From Elmis aenea (taxonomy: Eukaryota; Arthropoda; Insecta; Coleoptera; Elmidae): DNA of 64,000 bases. The translations under genes were made by a program, and so were the position numbers. Numbering within the stretch: position 1 is the stretch's first letter; every line of letters begins with the position of its first letter. The stretch is from the NCBI GenBank assembly GCA_947652605.1, contig CANTFG010000253.1, positions 16,129 through 80,128 of the forward strand, written 5' to 3'. Under the pieces are notes generated by a model, which did not search any database, was not told where the DNA came from, and saw only the letters and a list, made by a program, of their open reading frames with translations. This document shows, piece after piece, positions 54,181 through 64,000 of the stretch.

Positions 54181-55736
54181 CAGTGCCGTTTCTGAGTACT
54201 TGGCCGCCCGCGTGCTAACGTACGTTTCGCCGCCCCGGTAAACAAAATAAATTGAAATAAAAAAATAAATAATTGTCGTTGCAAGTATTATATTTAACAA
54301 CATGTAGACAGCGTCATTCAAAAAGTCTGCAACAAATGGGAAAAATTTCTATTATTGATTTCTCAAAAAATGTTGTTTTTGATAAAAGTTGGTGCATGGT
54401 CTAAAACTAATTTTAGGATAAAAAAAGTTTAATAAAAAGTCATAGGACACTGGATTTTAAGGATTTTTGAAATATTTGCAAGAGCAAAGTGCCCTTATTT
54501 TATGAGATACAAAAACAATTTATAAGAAAAAGTTATTTAGAATCTCAAAATAAGGCTAGATTTAAATTTTGAAGATCAAATTCAAAATTTTATTTTTTAA
54601 GAAATTTAAACATTCAAAAAGTCTGCAACAAATGGAAAAGTTTTTTATTATTGATTTCTCAGAAAATGTTATTCTTCATTAAAGTTGGTGCATAGTCTAA
54701 AACTAATTTTAAGATAAAAACAAGTTTGATAAAAATTCATAGGACACTAGATTTTAGCGATTTTTGAAATATTTGCAAGAGTAAAGTGCCTTTATTTTAA
54801 GAGACAAAAAAAAATGTAGAATAAAGTTATTTAGAATCTCAAAATAAGGCTAGATGTAAATTTTGACGATCAAATTCCAAAATTACAATTATTACAAAAT
54901 TTTAAGCACTTTACTTTTGCGAATATTTCAAAAATCGCTAAAATCTAGTGTCCTATGACTTTATTAAACTTTTTTTCATTTAAAATTAGTTTTGGACCAT
55001 GCACTACCGTTCATCAAGAATATAATTTTTTGAGAAATCGATAATAAAAAACTTTTCCATTTGTTGCAGACTTTTTGAATGTTAAAATTTCTTAAAAAAT
55101 AAAAATTAGAATTTTACCTTCAAAATTTAAATCTAGCCTAATTTTGAGATTCTAAATAACTTTTTCCTATAATTTTTTTTTATATCTCCTAAAATAGGGG
55201 CACTTTACTCCTGCGAATATTTCAAAAATCGTTATAATCTAGTGTTCCATGACTTTTTATTGAAATTTTTTTCATCTTATATAGGAGCATTAGTTTTAGA
55301 CCATGCACCAACTTTTCTCAAGAATAATATTTTCTGAGAAATCAATAATAAAATTTTTTCCCATTAGTGTAAGAGGGATTTTCAGCGCCATTTCTTGCGC
55401 CCTTGGCACTAACTTGTCCCATTGCCAATTGCATTGCTACGGTACGGTATACAACCGCCGATTGAGTACATACATTTAATCGCAATCTTCACTCTCAAGT
55501 CGATATTACCGAATAAGCAAACTGGAGAGTGATTTACGCGTTTTTACATTTTTTTTTTAATAGTATGGAATTGAAATCTTTAATCCTTGATCATTTTTAC
55601 ATACTGTTTTTCAAACTAATATTTTATTTTCAATTCTTGTGAAACATTAAAAAACGCAAGGGCGGTATTTGGCCGCCCTCTAAATCGGCCGCCCACGTGC
55701 GGGGCACGCTTTCGCCCCCCGCCAGAAACGGCCCTG
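54181..55736. mobile_element. hAT-like element (CAGTGCCGTTTCTG) with a foldback inside
   Basis: Ends CAGTGCCGTTTCTG and CAGAAACGGCCCTG; 8-bp duplication CTGTCCAG at 54173-54180 and 55737-55744. The GC-rich ends (GGCCGCCC repeats) flank an AT-rich interior that contains a TACAGCG-type foldback (54304-55366). Confidence 0.88.
54304..55366. repeat. CAGCGTCATTC foldback, copy 2, right end truncated
   Basis: Left end GACAGCGTCATTCAAAAAGT; three direct or inverted repetitions of the AAAAAGTCTGCAACAAATGG module (near 54315, 54612 and, inverted, 55060). The right side stops at TTTTTTCCCATT without the last 20 bp. Confidence 0.78.
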
Positions 55737-55744
55737 CTGTCCAG

Positions 55745-55790
55745 GAATTATGAAAAGCATTAGAAAATACAACATAAGTAGTAGAGTAAC
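55745..55790 (+). pseudogene. RTE-like LINE segment 3
   Basis: With the duplicated CTGTCCAG the reading goes from SVPVQ to EL-stop-KALENT, then frame-shifted ISSRV, expected just after the palm motif. It is cut again at 55790. Confidence 0.75.
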
Positions 55791-56009
55791 CAGTGACGGA
55801 CTGGGAACAAAAACCGGCCCGGGCATTCAGATTATAGAGGCTCACAGCCAGGGTTGGTCAAAATTTGATTTTTATTTAAAAAATCAACAATCATTGATTT
55901 AAATCTAAAAAATCAAGAACTTTTGATGTTTTTTTTTTTTTAAACTTTACTAATATTTTTCATTTTCACAACTAATTTATTCATTTTTCACGTTACATTA
56001 TATTCTCTA

Positions 56010-56906
56010 AACAGCGTCATTAAAAAAGTATGCAAAAAATGGAATAATTGTTTATTATGAATTTTATTGTAAACTTTTTTAGTTTTTTTTAAAAGTTGGT
56101 GCATTACCTCAAACTAATTTTAAGATGAAATTTTTTTATAAAAATTCATACAACACTAAATTTTACCTATTTCAGATATATTCACAATCACATGAGTAAT
56201 GTGCCCTTATTGAAGAGGTACAAAAAAACCTTATGAGGAAAGATGATTTAGAATTAAAAATAAAACCAAATGTAAAATTTAACGTTAAAATTCCAATTTT
56301 TATTTTTGAAGTAATTTTAACATTGAAAAAAAACTGCAACAAATGGAAAAGCTTTTTATTATCGGTCTCTCAAAAAATTTTATTCTTAGGAAAAGTTGGT
56401 GCATGGTCTAAAACTAATTTTAAGTTTCAAAAAAATTCAATAAAATTTGATATATCATTAGATTTTAACGATTTTAGAAATATTTTGCAAGAGTAAAGTG
56501 CTAGTATTTTAAGAATTCTAAAAAAGTTCCAAAAAAACTTTTTTGAAAACCTATAATACGGGCACTTTACTTTTGCGAATATTTCTAAAATCGCTAAAAT
56601 CTAGTGCAGGCGGGACAAATTGTAAACTTCGAATATTTGGCGGGCCAAAAAAAAAAGTGTTTTTGAGACTTTGATTTGTGGAGAACCAACAAAAATTCGA
56701 AATGTCAAAACATGTAGATATATATAATTTTTTTGTGAAAAGCAAATTATCTGGTATGAGTTCAAGATGGCGGATTGTCTGACATCGCGCGGGCCGTATT
56801 TTTAGGGTTCGCGGGCCGCATTTGTCATCTAGTGTCATGAATTTTTCTTGATATTTTTCCAGCTTAAAATTAGTTTTAGAGCATGCATCAACTCTTACTA
56901 CCCCCT
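56010..56906. repeat. CAGCGTCATT foldback, copy 3, diverged
   Basis: Same module order as 49849-50615 but more diverged (CAGCGTCATTAAAAAAGTAT). Interrupted by the MITE at 56607-56826. The right end is eroded. The 87-codon frame at 56233-56496 follows repeat sequence and is not a gene. Confidence 0.7.
56607..56826. mobile_element. 220-bp hAT-like MITE, innermost level
   Basis: 8-bp duplication ATCTAGTG at 56599-56606 and 56827-56834. Starts CAGGCGGGACAAATTG and ends CGGGCCGCATTTGTC. The first CAG is present; the matching CTG at the right has decayed. Confidence 0.75.
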
Positions 56907-57340
56907 AAAAGCTTTATATGGTAAATACACAGACTTAATAAACTCGCATCAATATATTTATTACGAATCTATTTGTTAAACAATGTGTTTTATAAAATAA
57001 GCAGATTATGAAACTACTATTTACAGATTTACACATACACACGCCATCTATAGCAGGTTTCAGGGTTCGGATAACATCGGGACTATTTCTGAAGCACGAG
57101 GGGCGCGATCAAACATACGACGCTATTGCGTATTGTGGAGCCCCAGAAAAATATTAAGATTGAATACGGCCCGTATTAAACGGGCAAATGTTATAATGCC
57201 ACCTTTTATCATAATTTTTGCGCTTTTTATACTCCAGCGCCGAACTTATTAATCCCGTAGCTTAGGCCGGCCCATTCGGGCACCGGCCCTTCGGGCATTT
57301 GCCCGAACTGCCAGATGGCCAGTCCGGGCCTGAGAGTAAC

Positions 57341-57430
57341 TAAAGCCATTCAAGAACTATACAGAGAAACTAAAATTATAATTAAAATTAAAATTGGAAG
57401 ATCACATAGAAAGGATTTGATAGAAAAAAC
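57341..57430 (+). pseudogene. RTE-like LINE segment 4
   Basis: Continues TKAIQELYRETKIIIKIKIG, the helix after the palm. The LINE ends abruptly near 57430 against mariner-like sequence. Confidence 0.75.
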
Positions 57431-57523
57431 TGCATATTATTGGTAATATAACCGTTTCTTTATCTTTAATATTAAGCAAGATACTTGTGTAATTGCATCA
57501 AATTTAGACCACCCTTTACAGAG
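57431..57523. repeat. Right end of a TACAGGGTGGTCC-type foldback
   Basis: AACTGCATATTATTGGTAAT and CAAGATACTTGTGTAATTGC match the right arm at about 30490-30580; ends GACCACCCTTTA. The left partner is not nearby. Confidence 0.65.
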
Positions 57524-57938
57524 CTTTTTAAAAATTTGTGCTAAAAAGATTGAAACACGCAAAAAACTGTTAAAATGTGGATGACTTTTTGTGAGTGTTT
57601 TGCCAATTTATTTTACACTGTTTCGCCACAAAAAATGTCCCTAAATCTGCTATAAGCAATAAATCAGGTTAAAAACACATTATCCCTAGTCGAAGCTCTC
57701 AATCCAAGCGATTCTCGAATTTAATTTCAATTCTAATTTCCAGTTGTTCCATTTCCTTTTCATAATGTACTGGCTTCCTTGCTACTGCCGACACCTTGCT
57801 TAGGTTATAGTGAATAGCGAACGAAAGGTTGACTTTGAGCCTTGGTATAGCACCAATATACAGGGTGTTCACTTAGTGCGCGATTTCTTGTTCATTATTC
57901 AGTACGAAAAAACAAAATTAACCACAAAATGTGTTGTT
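57524..57938. other. Unassigned; one orphan TACAGGGTGTTC end
   Basis: TACAGGGTGTTCACTTAGTG begins near 57859. No gene seen. Confidence 0.35.
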
Positions 57939-58354
57939 ATACAGGGTGATTGATTGGAACCGGGCATTAAAAATATATGAAGAATGAAAAAGGGTATGGA
58001 TCTGAAATTTTGGTTATGACCATAGTGGCATCTGATCTGTTTAATGAAAATATTTTTAAGATGGCGGCACTTCCGTAACTACCGGAAGTTGACGTCTACT
58101 TTCATTTCAAATACAATGGTCTATTTTTTATTGCGTATTTGGATTTAACACGTTATTTTAGAGAGACTTTTAATAGCATTCCCTATACCAAAGTGCAGTA
58201 ATTTTTTTAGATTTTTGGACTTTTTTGAAAATGTTTTGATTTTCATCGTGATGTTTAATATTATCTACCGCCGCCATTTTTGAAGAGAAACACTTGAAAG
58301 CATAGAAGAAACCTTGGAGTTAAAACCTGGAATTTTTGCAATCGATTGATTACT
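57939..58354. repeat. TACAGGGTGATTGATTGG element, partial
   Basis: Left terminus at 57939. The TATGAAGAATGAAAAAGGGT phrase recurs near 46585. Leads directly into the next TACAGGG terminus. Confidence 0.55.
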
Positions 58355-58391
58355 TACAGGGTGTCCAAAATTTAATTTTTTTAAATACAAC

Positions 58392-60642
58392 AAAAATCGG
58401 TAGCGACCATCACTTATTAAAAATGGAAATAGAAAACCAACAAGAAGAAAAACTGGACAAACGAAGAAAGGTAGTAAACGAGAAAATACAGAGTCATAAA
58501 CTAAAAGATCCATTAGTAAGAAACAATTACCAAGAGATAATAAAAAGAAAATTCAAGGAACAAAAAGAAGAAAAAAAACTGGAAGATAAATGGAAAAACT
58601 TCAAAGAAACACTGTTACAGGCTGCAATAGAAAGCTGCGGAAAATCAAAAATAGCGAACACAAACACAAAAAGAACAGAATGGTGGACTAAAGAACTACA
58701 AAACATCATCAAGGAAAAATAAGAAAAATGAAAAATTTATCTTAATACAAAGAAAGCAGAAGATTACAATAAATACAAAGAAAAAAGAAAAGAAGTCAAG
58801 CTTGCAGTAAGGGAAGCAAAAGAAAAATCATGGATAAAGTTTGGGCAGAACATGAAAGAGAATTTTAATGAGAATCAAAAGTTGTTCTATGGCACGTTAA
58901 AGCAGCTAAGAAACAAAAAAGAATATGGAATGAAAAACATAAAAGGAAAAAATGGGAACATAATTACGGATGAGGAAGAAATAATGGAAAGATGGAGACA
59001 ATACTTTAAAGAGCTAGCGGAGACGGATGAAATATACAACACATACGAAATAACAAATTTAAGAACCAACGGAGGATATCAGGAGATATCGAAGATTTCA
59101 ATGGAAGAATTAGAAAAATCAATAGCAAAATTAAAGATCGGAAAAGCCGCAGGTAAAGACGGGATTACACCAGAAATGATTAAATACATGGAAGAATTAG
59201 GGAAAGAAGCACTAAGGGCTCTATTGAACGAAGTAATAAAATCAAGGAAAGTACCAAGGGATTGGAACATTGGAATAATCTTACCATTATATAAGAAAGG
59301 GGACAAAAGAGAGTGTTCTAATTATAGAGGAATAACATTAATGAGTGTACCAGGGAAAATACTGGCAAGAGTAATGGAAGGCAGACTAAAAGAAAAAATA
59401 GAAAGCACTCTAGAAGAATCCCAATATGGTTTTAGAAGAGGAAGGAGTACCCAAGACGCAGTCTTTATATTAAGACAAACAATAGAAAAGAGCTTAACAA
59501 AAAACAAGGAAATACATTTATGTTTTATAGACTTGGAAAAAGCATTCGATAAAATCAAAAGAAAAGACGTATGGATGGGCCTAAGAAAGAAGGGAATAGA
59601 AATAGAAACAATTGACATAATAAAAGCGATGTACGAAAAAACAGTTAATATTGTAAGAACGCAAAATGAAGAATCGGAAGAGTTTGAAACAAAAGAGGGT
59701 TTAAAACAAGAATGCGTGCTCAGCCCATTATTATTCTCAGTAGTCATAGATGGGGTAATTAAAGAAGTAAAACAAAAAATGAGACCGTTTCACCTAGGCA
59801 ACTGAAAAATGGAAAAAATTAACATAACGGAGCTAATGTTCGCAGATGACATGGTCTTAGTCGCGGAAACAGCAAAAAACCTGCAACATAATTTAGAAAC
59901 TCTAAACCTGGAATTGGAAAAAATTAATATGAAAATAAATACCGCAAAAACTAAAACTATGATCGTTACAACATAAAACAAAGGGCATAGCATCACTTTA
60001 AATGGGCTTAGGTTAGAACAGGTAGAAAGCTTTAAATATATAGGAGTGATCATAGAGAATAATGGAGGAATGGACAAGGAAATAAGCGAAAGGACAGGAA
60101 ATTTGGGAAGAATATTTAACAGTTTAAGAACAACATTTTTTGGAAATAGAGAAGTCCCAAAAACAACAAAAGTAGAAGTGGTCAAAAAGGTAGTAACTCC
60201 AGCACTTTTATACGGAAGTGAAACGTGTGCACTAACAAATAAAAATAGTAGCCGAGTGAATGCAGCTGAAATGAGATTTCTAAGAAAAATCCAAGGAAAA
60301 ACAAAAAAAGACAGAATCAGAAACGAAACATATAGAGAATAATTAAAGATAAAATCAGTTGAAACAAAAATACAGAAAAGGCAGCTGGGATGGTTGAGTC
60401 ACATTTATAGGATGAAAGAAGAAAGGTTAACCAGAAGAGCATATGAAGCAAGAACACAGGGAAAAAACAAACGAGGTAGACCAAGAAAAACCTGGCACGA
60501 CGAAGTTAAAAAAGCAGCAGCGGATAAAAACATCAAATGGAAAGACATAAAAAGGCTTGCACAAGACAGAAAAACATGGAAAAAAATCAGCACAACACAA
60601 CTCAACAGTCCTACACCTAACAGTAGAAGGACTCATGACTAA
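58392..60642 (+). pseudogene. RTE-like endonuclease-reverse transcriptase, one frame with five stops
   Basis: The single frame holds for 2.25 kb and is broken only by stops at 58720, 58729, 59803, 59974 and 60340; I see no frameshift. It starts at the last endonuclease motif, IGSDHHLLKMEI, with the catalytic SDH. Reverse transcriptase follows: KLKIGKAAGKDGITPEMIKY (about 59130), YKKGDKRECSNYRGITLMS, SQYGFRRGRSTQDAVFILRQ, CFIDLEKAFDKI with the first Asp, GLKQECVLSPLLFS and FADDMVLVAE with the catalytic pair (about 59840). The C-terminal region has YGSETCALTNK and MRFLRKIQGKTKKDRIRN, and the end is GRPRKTWHDEVKKAA. In motif B the usual QG is QE, which should harm activity. The family's N-terminal region is preserved separately at 20591-21344. 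Confidence 0.9.
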
Positions 60643-60663
60643 ATAATAAAAAATAATAAAAAT
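58392..60663 (+). mobile_element. RTE-like LINE, 5'-truncated, 9-10 bp target duplication
   Basis: AAATACAAC at 58383-58391 and 60664-60672 (one more T also matches). The 3' end is A-rich (AATAATAAAAAATAATAAAA). A paralogous site without the LINE is at 48883-49030. The 5' end is truncated inside the endonuclease. Confidence 0.9.
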
Positions 60664-60858
60664 AAATACAACTTCAGACCGCTAAAACTCGTTTTTTTTT
60701 CAAATTCAATGCTCAATTTTGTTTCATTTTTTGATACAAAATTAAATTCTGCATCAATCTGTATTAACGTTTTCTATAACTATCTTCAAGCATTTTCAAG
60801 TTATTAAGAATTTTTGATAAAGGTAAGAGAAAATTGTAACATTTTTAAATAGTAAGCC

Positions 60859-61605
60859 TTGGAAATGACATCAAATGTCAATATTGATAACTGTAAACAA
60901 TTTTTATTGCGTCTGTCTGTAGTGTTCATGAAAATGGAAAATCAAGAGTATTTAGCGACGAATATTTTGAACTTAATTTATATTCGTGAAGAATGTCACA
61001 AGATTATTGAAAGAACTTGCCGTGTGTTCAGTGAGAGGTATCCTCATTCGACTGTAATGACCAGACAAAAATTTCAATGAATAAAATCAATTTTTTTGCA
61101 ATTGAAGGGGCTAGTGCAAAAAGGGCACAAGTGCATTTTGACTAGTATCGAGTAATATAGTTGTAAAGTTAATTGCTTGCTAAGAATTCACCATTGTGGT
61201 TGGAATATTTTAAATCATGGATGGCACTAATACGCCTAAAATGCACTTGAATCTTTTTTGCACTAATAAAGTGCAGCTTTAACTTTAGATGTAGTACTTA
61301 TCTCAAAATGTAAAAAAAAAACACTTATACTCTTTTTGCACCAACCCCTTCAATTCAAAAGATTGAAATCTGCTAGTATGCAACCTAAGCGTGTGACAAA
61401 TAATGAAACTAACGAAGTTAACATCCTGAGATATTTTAATGGCCATCCTCAGCGGTCAATTCGATTGGCAGCGCAAGACTCGGGTTTAATATACTTACTA
61501 TGCTGTACAAGCTACATTAAAAATGCACAACTATTCGTTCGCACTTTCAATAATCTTGTGATATTGTCCATGAATGTAAAATCAATTCAAAATATCCATG
61601 TTTGA
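60859..61605 (+). pseudogene. Mariner-like transposase, N-terminal DNA-binding region, split by a MITE
   Basis: Before the MITE: MENQEYLATNILNLIYIREE, then CRVFSERYPHSTVMTRQKF, which follows the first helix-turn-helix of insect mariner-like transposases (EY.D....Y.....N...A...Y..R.P.R..P....F). After it: MQPKRVTNNETNEVNILRYF and GHPQRSIRLAAQDSG, the second helix-turn-helix. The catalytic domain is absent: right after the second helix the sequence runs into the right arm. Inactive deletion derivative; it complements the catalytic remnants at 29 kb and 44 kb, which lack this part. Confidence 0.75.
61100..61355. mobile_element. 256-bp MITE inserted in the transposase remnant
   Basis: Inverted ends AATTGAAGGGGCTAGTGCAA and TTGCACCAACCCCTTCAATT. 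GTGCATTTTGACT and AAGTGCA motifs recur inside. It breaks the transposase frame just after QKF. I could not define a target duplication. Confidence 0.75.
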
Positions 61606-61800
61606 ATACTCTTTATTTTCATGGATACTTCAGACAAACGCAATAAAAGTGGTCGATAGTTATTAGTATTGCCATTTGTTATCATTTCCAAGGCTTACTA
61701 TTTAAAAATGTTACCTTTTCTCTTAACTTTATAAAAATTCTTAATAACTGGAAAATTGTTGCCTCAACCTAATCTTTTTAAATAAGGCGAAAAAAATTTA

Positions 61801-62597
61801 ATCTCATAGTCGAATAGCATTTTGTCTTCTGGATGATATATGACCATTAATATCTAAAATGATGTTTTATTACACATTTTGTCCAATTCTTGAATAAAAT
61901 GATCTTATACACAAAAAAAAGTTTTGTTAAAACTGTCACTTTGACATTAATATGATCGCGATTTCCATAGAGAATAATCAGTGCTACTATCATTTGTTAA
62001 TTCTTTTAGATAAGTATTTATGGAATCGTTTTTGATTTGTTTAATTTCCTGTTTAAGTTATTGATTGCAGTTATTCAAAATTTTTAGTCGTAGGACACAA
62101 AATTAAGTAATTGGCCCCAGGCATCACCAAACCTCTGCACACCACTGAGCTTCATTGTCGTTATAAAATAAACAATTTATTTTTGATTTTCTATGGGCGT
62201 TATTTTTCCTCCAACAGCTTAAGTTGTGATGTGAAAAAATCTAAGGCACAATACAGATTAAACAACAGATCTCTCTTCCCGACGCTCTCCTTAGTCATTG
62301 TAGTCCGCGTGACACATATTTATGGTTGTACATAATGCGTTAACGCTTTATTAACTTTTCAAACTTGGAGCGAGAATGATTTCATATATCATTATTTTAT
62401 CGAAGTGCCGCACAAAAACTTTGACAACTTCTAGAATGATGATCTTAGATTTAGGGACCCGCTAAAGTGAAAAATACTTTAACTTTAGAAGTCGATACAA
62501 AACATATTTACAGATTTTCAAAGTGACTTCCTGTTGTTGTTTAGGGAAAAAAACTATGTTCAAGTCGTTTTCTACATCTATAGAGAAGTGTAGTTTA
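61801..62597. other. Unassigned sequence
   Basis: AT-rich, no ends identified. The short frame at 62111-62335 has no domain. Confidence 0.3.
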
Positions 62598-62895
62598 TAC
62601 AGAGTGTTTCACTTTTCCATGGGACACTATTGCTATCTCCGTAAACAATAAAAATACAAGATTGCTTGAATGGGACAAAAGTTAGCTAATTAGGAGTGTA
62701 TTTTAAACAAGATCTTGTTTTGTTTAAAAATTCCATGGCTTGCGTGATATAAAGTGAAAACCGAAATGGACCAAAATTTTAAAACTCAGATATCTCGGCT
62801 ATCGTAGATTTTGTTTGCCTTAAGATAGCGATAGTCAGATTTTTATTTGCCGTGAGTGTGATGAAATAAAATATTGTAAGAGGATACAATAATAA
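62598..62895. repeat. TACAGAGTGTTTCAC element, left part
   Basis: Inverse of about 31380-31600 of the TACAGTGTG family (GGGACAAAAGTTAGCTA, AAACAAGATCTTGTTTTGTT, CCATGGCTTGCGTGATAT). Runs into the minisatellite. Confidence 0.65.
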
Positions 62896-63590
62896 ATGGT
62901 TGTGGCTATTTGCACCTACCGTAGGTACGAATAATTGGCTATTTGCACCTAAAGTTGGTACGAATAATTGGCTATTTGCACCTACAGTAGCTACGAATAA
63001 TTGGCTATTTGCACCTACAGTAGGTACAAATAATTGGCTATTTGCACCTACAGTAGGTACGAATAATTGGCTATTTGCACCTACTGTAGGTACGAATAAT
63101 TGGCTAGTTGCACCTACAGTAGGTACAAATAATTGGCTATTTGCACCTACAGTAGGTACAAATAATTGGCTATTTGCACCTACTGTAGGTACAAATAATT
63201 GGCTATTTGCACCTACAGTAGGTACGAATAATTGGCTATTTGCACCTACAGTAGGTACAAATAATTGGCTATTTGCACCTACAGTAGGTACGAATATTTG
63301 GCTATTTGCACCTACAGTAGGTACGAATAATTGGCTAGTTGCACCTACAGTAGGTACGAATAATTGGCTATTTGCACCTACAGTAGGTACAAATAATTGG
63401 CTATTTGCACCTACAGTAGGTACGAATAATTGGTTATTTGCACCTACAGTAGGTACAAATAATTGGCTATTTGCACCTACAGTAAGTACGAATAATTGGC
63501 TATTTGCACCTACTTTAGGTACGAATAATTGGCTATTTGCACCTACTGTAGGTAGATACGAATAATTGGCTATTTGCACATACTGTATGT
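62896..63590. repeat. 33-bp minisatellite, about 20 units plus one diverged
   Basis: The unit is TGGCTATTTGCACCTACAGT followed by AGGTACGAATAAT. It contains the palindrome ACCTAC-A-GTAGGT. Units differ mainly at G/A in TACG/AAAT and at T/G in CTATTTG/CTAGTTG. Because 33 is a multiple of three and neither strand has a stop in one frame, open frames of 221 codons (plus) and 282 codons (minus) exist; both are products of the repeat and I do not call a gene. Confidence 0.95.
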
Positions 63591-63758
63591 ATAGGCATAT
63601 ACCGCTTGTAAGTGAGTTGTGGTACACCCCTTTTTTACTTTAGTTTTAATTTTTCATAAATAAACTTTTATATAAATGATATGTGTAAATACTGGGTTAT
63701 ATGAACACATGTACACTATTATTTCAATTTCGTTTTCGTCGGAAATTATTACCCTTTA
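63591..63758. other. Spacer
   Basis: AT-rich, nothing recognised. Confidence 0.3.
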
Positions 63759-64000
63759 TACAGGGTGAGTCACGACGGACGCGTCGGAGTTTTATGGCGA
63801 AACGGTTTATATTTTCCAATTTCTGTCGCTGTTAGATTATGCAAGTCAATAAGGGCTACATTTTAAAAATATTTTCAAATATACAGGGTGCTCCAAAAAA
63901 GAGTGCCATATCAAAGTTATACTTTTCCTTATGGAACACCCTATATATTTTTAGATTTTTGGATTTCTCTTTAAATTTAATTCAAAAAATGTATAAAGTC
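63759..64000. repeat. TACAGGGTGAGTCACGAC foldback, left arm, cut by the window end
   Basis: Follows 22855-23100 closely, including the inner TACAGGGTGCTCCAAAAAAG. The rest lies beyond the window. Confidence 0.88.

Larger units (their letters stand above)
55791..57332. mobile_element. hAT-like element (CAGTGACGGACTGG) with two further levels of nesting
   Basis: Ends CAGTGACGGACTGG and CCAGTCCGGGCCTG; 8-bp duplication AGAGTAAC at 55783-55790 and 57333-57340. Contains the foldback at 56010-56906, which itself holds a 220-bp MITE. No transposase recognised. Confidence 0.88.
50616..57430 (+). mobile_element. RTE-like LINE broken into segments by successive insertions
   Basis: Segments of one LINE survive at 50616-50621, 52381-52449, 53770-54180, 55745-55790 and 57341 to about 57430. 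Between them lie a hAT (50622-52372), an unclassified element (52450-53765) and two further hAT-like elements (54181-55736, 55791-57332). Each insertion has an intact target duplication and the LINE reading continues across each one. The LINE is 5'-truncated against the TACAGCG element and loses its 3' part at about 57430, where a mariner-like end begins. Confidence 0.85.
58355..61800 (+). mobile_element. Mariner-like element with N-terminal transposase remnant, hosting a LINE and a MITE
   Basis: Left end TACAGGGTGTCCAAAATTTA. The inner arm 60810-60920 (AAGCCTTGGAAATGACAT, TTTATTGCGTCTGTCTG) is read back at 61635-61765. The right terminus has decayed near 61800. The contents are a LINE (58392-60663), the N-terminal part of a mariner-type transposase and a 256-bp MITE (61100-61355). 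Confidence 0.7.

Noticed and set aside
62896..63590. CRISPR-like array
   Set aside because: No distinct spacers: the whole 33-bp unit repeats head to tail, and the setting is eukaryotic.
62779..63627. 282-codon minus-strand and 221-codon plus-strand repeat proteins
   Set aside because: Both are translations of the 33-bp minisatellite; unit length divisible by three and absence of stops explain them.
1..64000. tRNA, 5S or other rRNA genes
   Set aside because: I looked for T-arm (GTTCGANNC) and box-type signals and found none with a foldable partner; a covariance search was not possible.

Overview
The window is a gene-poor stretch of AT-rich animal chromosome, most likely from an insect with a large, transposon-laden genome. 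A beetle is plausible, but the sequence does not prove the order. I base 'insect' on the mix of families: mariner-like DD41D transposases with TACAGGGTG ends, a P-element/THAP9 relative, piggyBac-type elements with TTAA targets, several hAT groups, a Penelope-like element and RTE, Jockey and CR1-like LINEs. I found no intact host gene, no rRNA and no tRNA. Every coding signal I recognise is a mobile-element gene, and each carries stops, frameshifts or truncation. Most other open frames are chance frames inside palindromes or satellites.

Layout. 1-4.85 kb: a 4.7 kb TIR element (8-bp target duplication) holds a CR1/Jockey-like LINE, which is split by a Buster-type hAT. 4.85-7.15 kb: foldback repeats. 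7.4-8.5 kb: P-element-like pseudogene. 8.9-10.45 kb: a small hAT-like element and a 1.3 kb element inserted into the duplicated target of the first. 10.6-17.6 kb: two copies of a 1.2 kb foldback, an RTE-like LINE, a piggyBac-like MITE and an 8-bp-TSD element. 17.6-18.5 kb: the most unique, GC-richer sequence. 18.5-21.7 kb: a hAT-like element stuffed with two LINE remnants. 22-34 kb: large nested foldbacks, one with a transposase core, and a MADF-domain remnant. 35.6-38.3 kb: RTE-like LINE split by a 1.9 kb solo LTR. 38.4-44.7 kb: foldbacks, an inverted pair of Penelope-like copies and a Jockey fragment. 45-49 kb: piggyBac-like remnant and a 1.3 kb TIR element with a hammerhead-like motif. 49.8-57.5 kb: an RTE-like LINE with four further insertions that carry others inside them; 4-bp and 8-bp target duplications are intact. 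58.4-60.7 kb: the best-preserved LINE, inside a mariner-like element. 62.9-63.6 kb: a 33-bp minisatellite. 63.76 kb to the end: the start of another foldback.

How it fits together. The history can be read from target duplications. Repeatedly, a LINE reading frame stops at a duplication and resumes at its second copy, which gives insertion boundaries to the base. The many long inverted repeats are best read as mariner-like (IS630-Tc1) elements with unusually long inverted ends and their deletion derivatives, because two contain recognisable DD41D catalytic cores. The least familiar object is a 1.3 kb element at 52450-53765. It has 21-bp inverted ends, a 4-bp target duplication, six copies of a subterminal motif and one acidic-tailed protein gene of no family I know.
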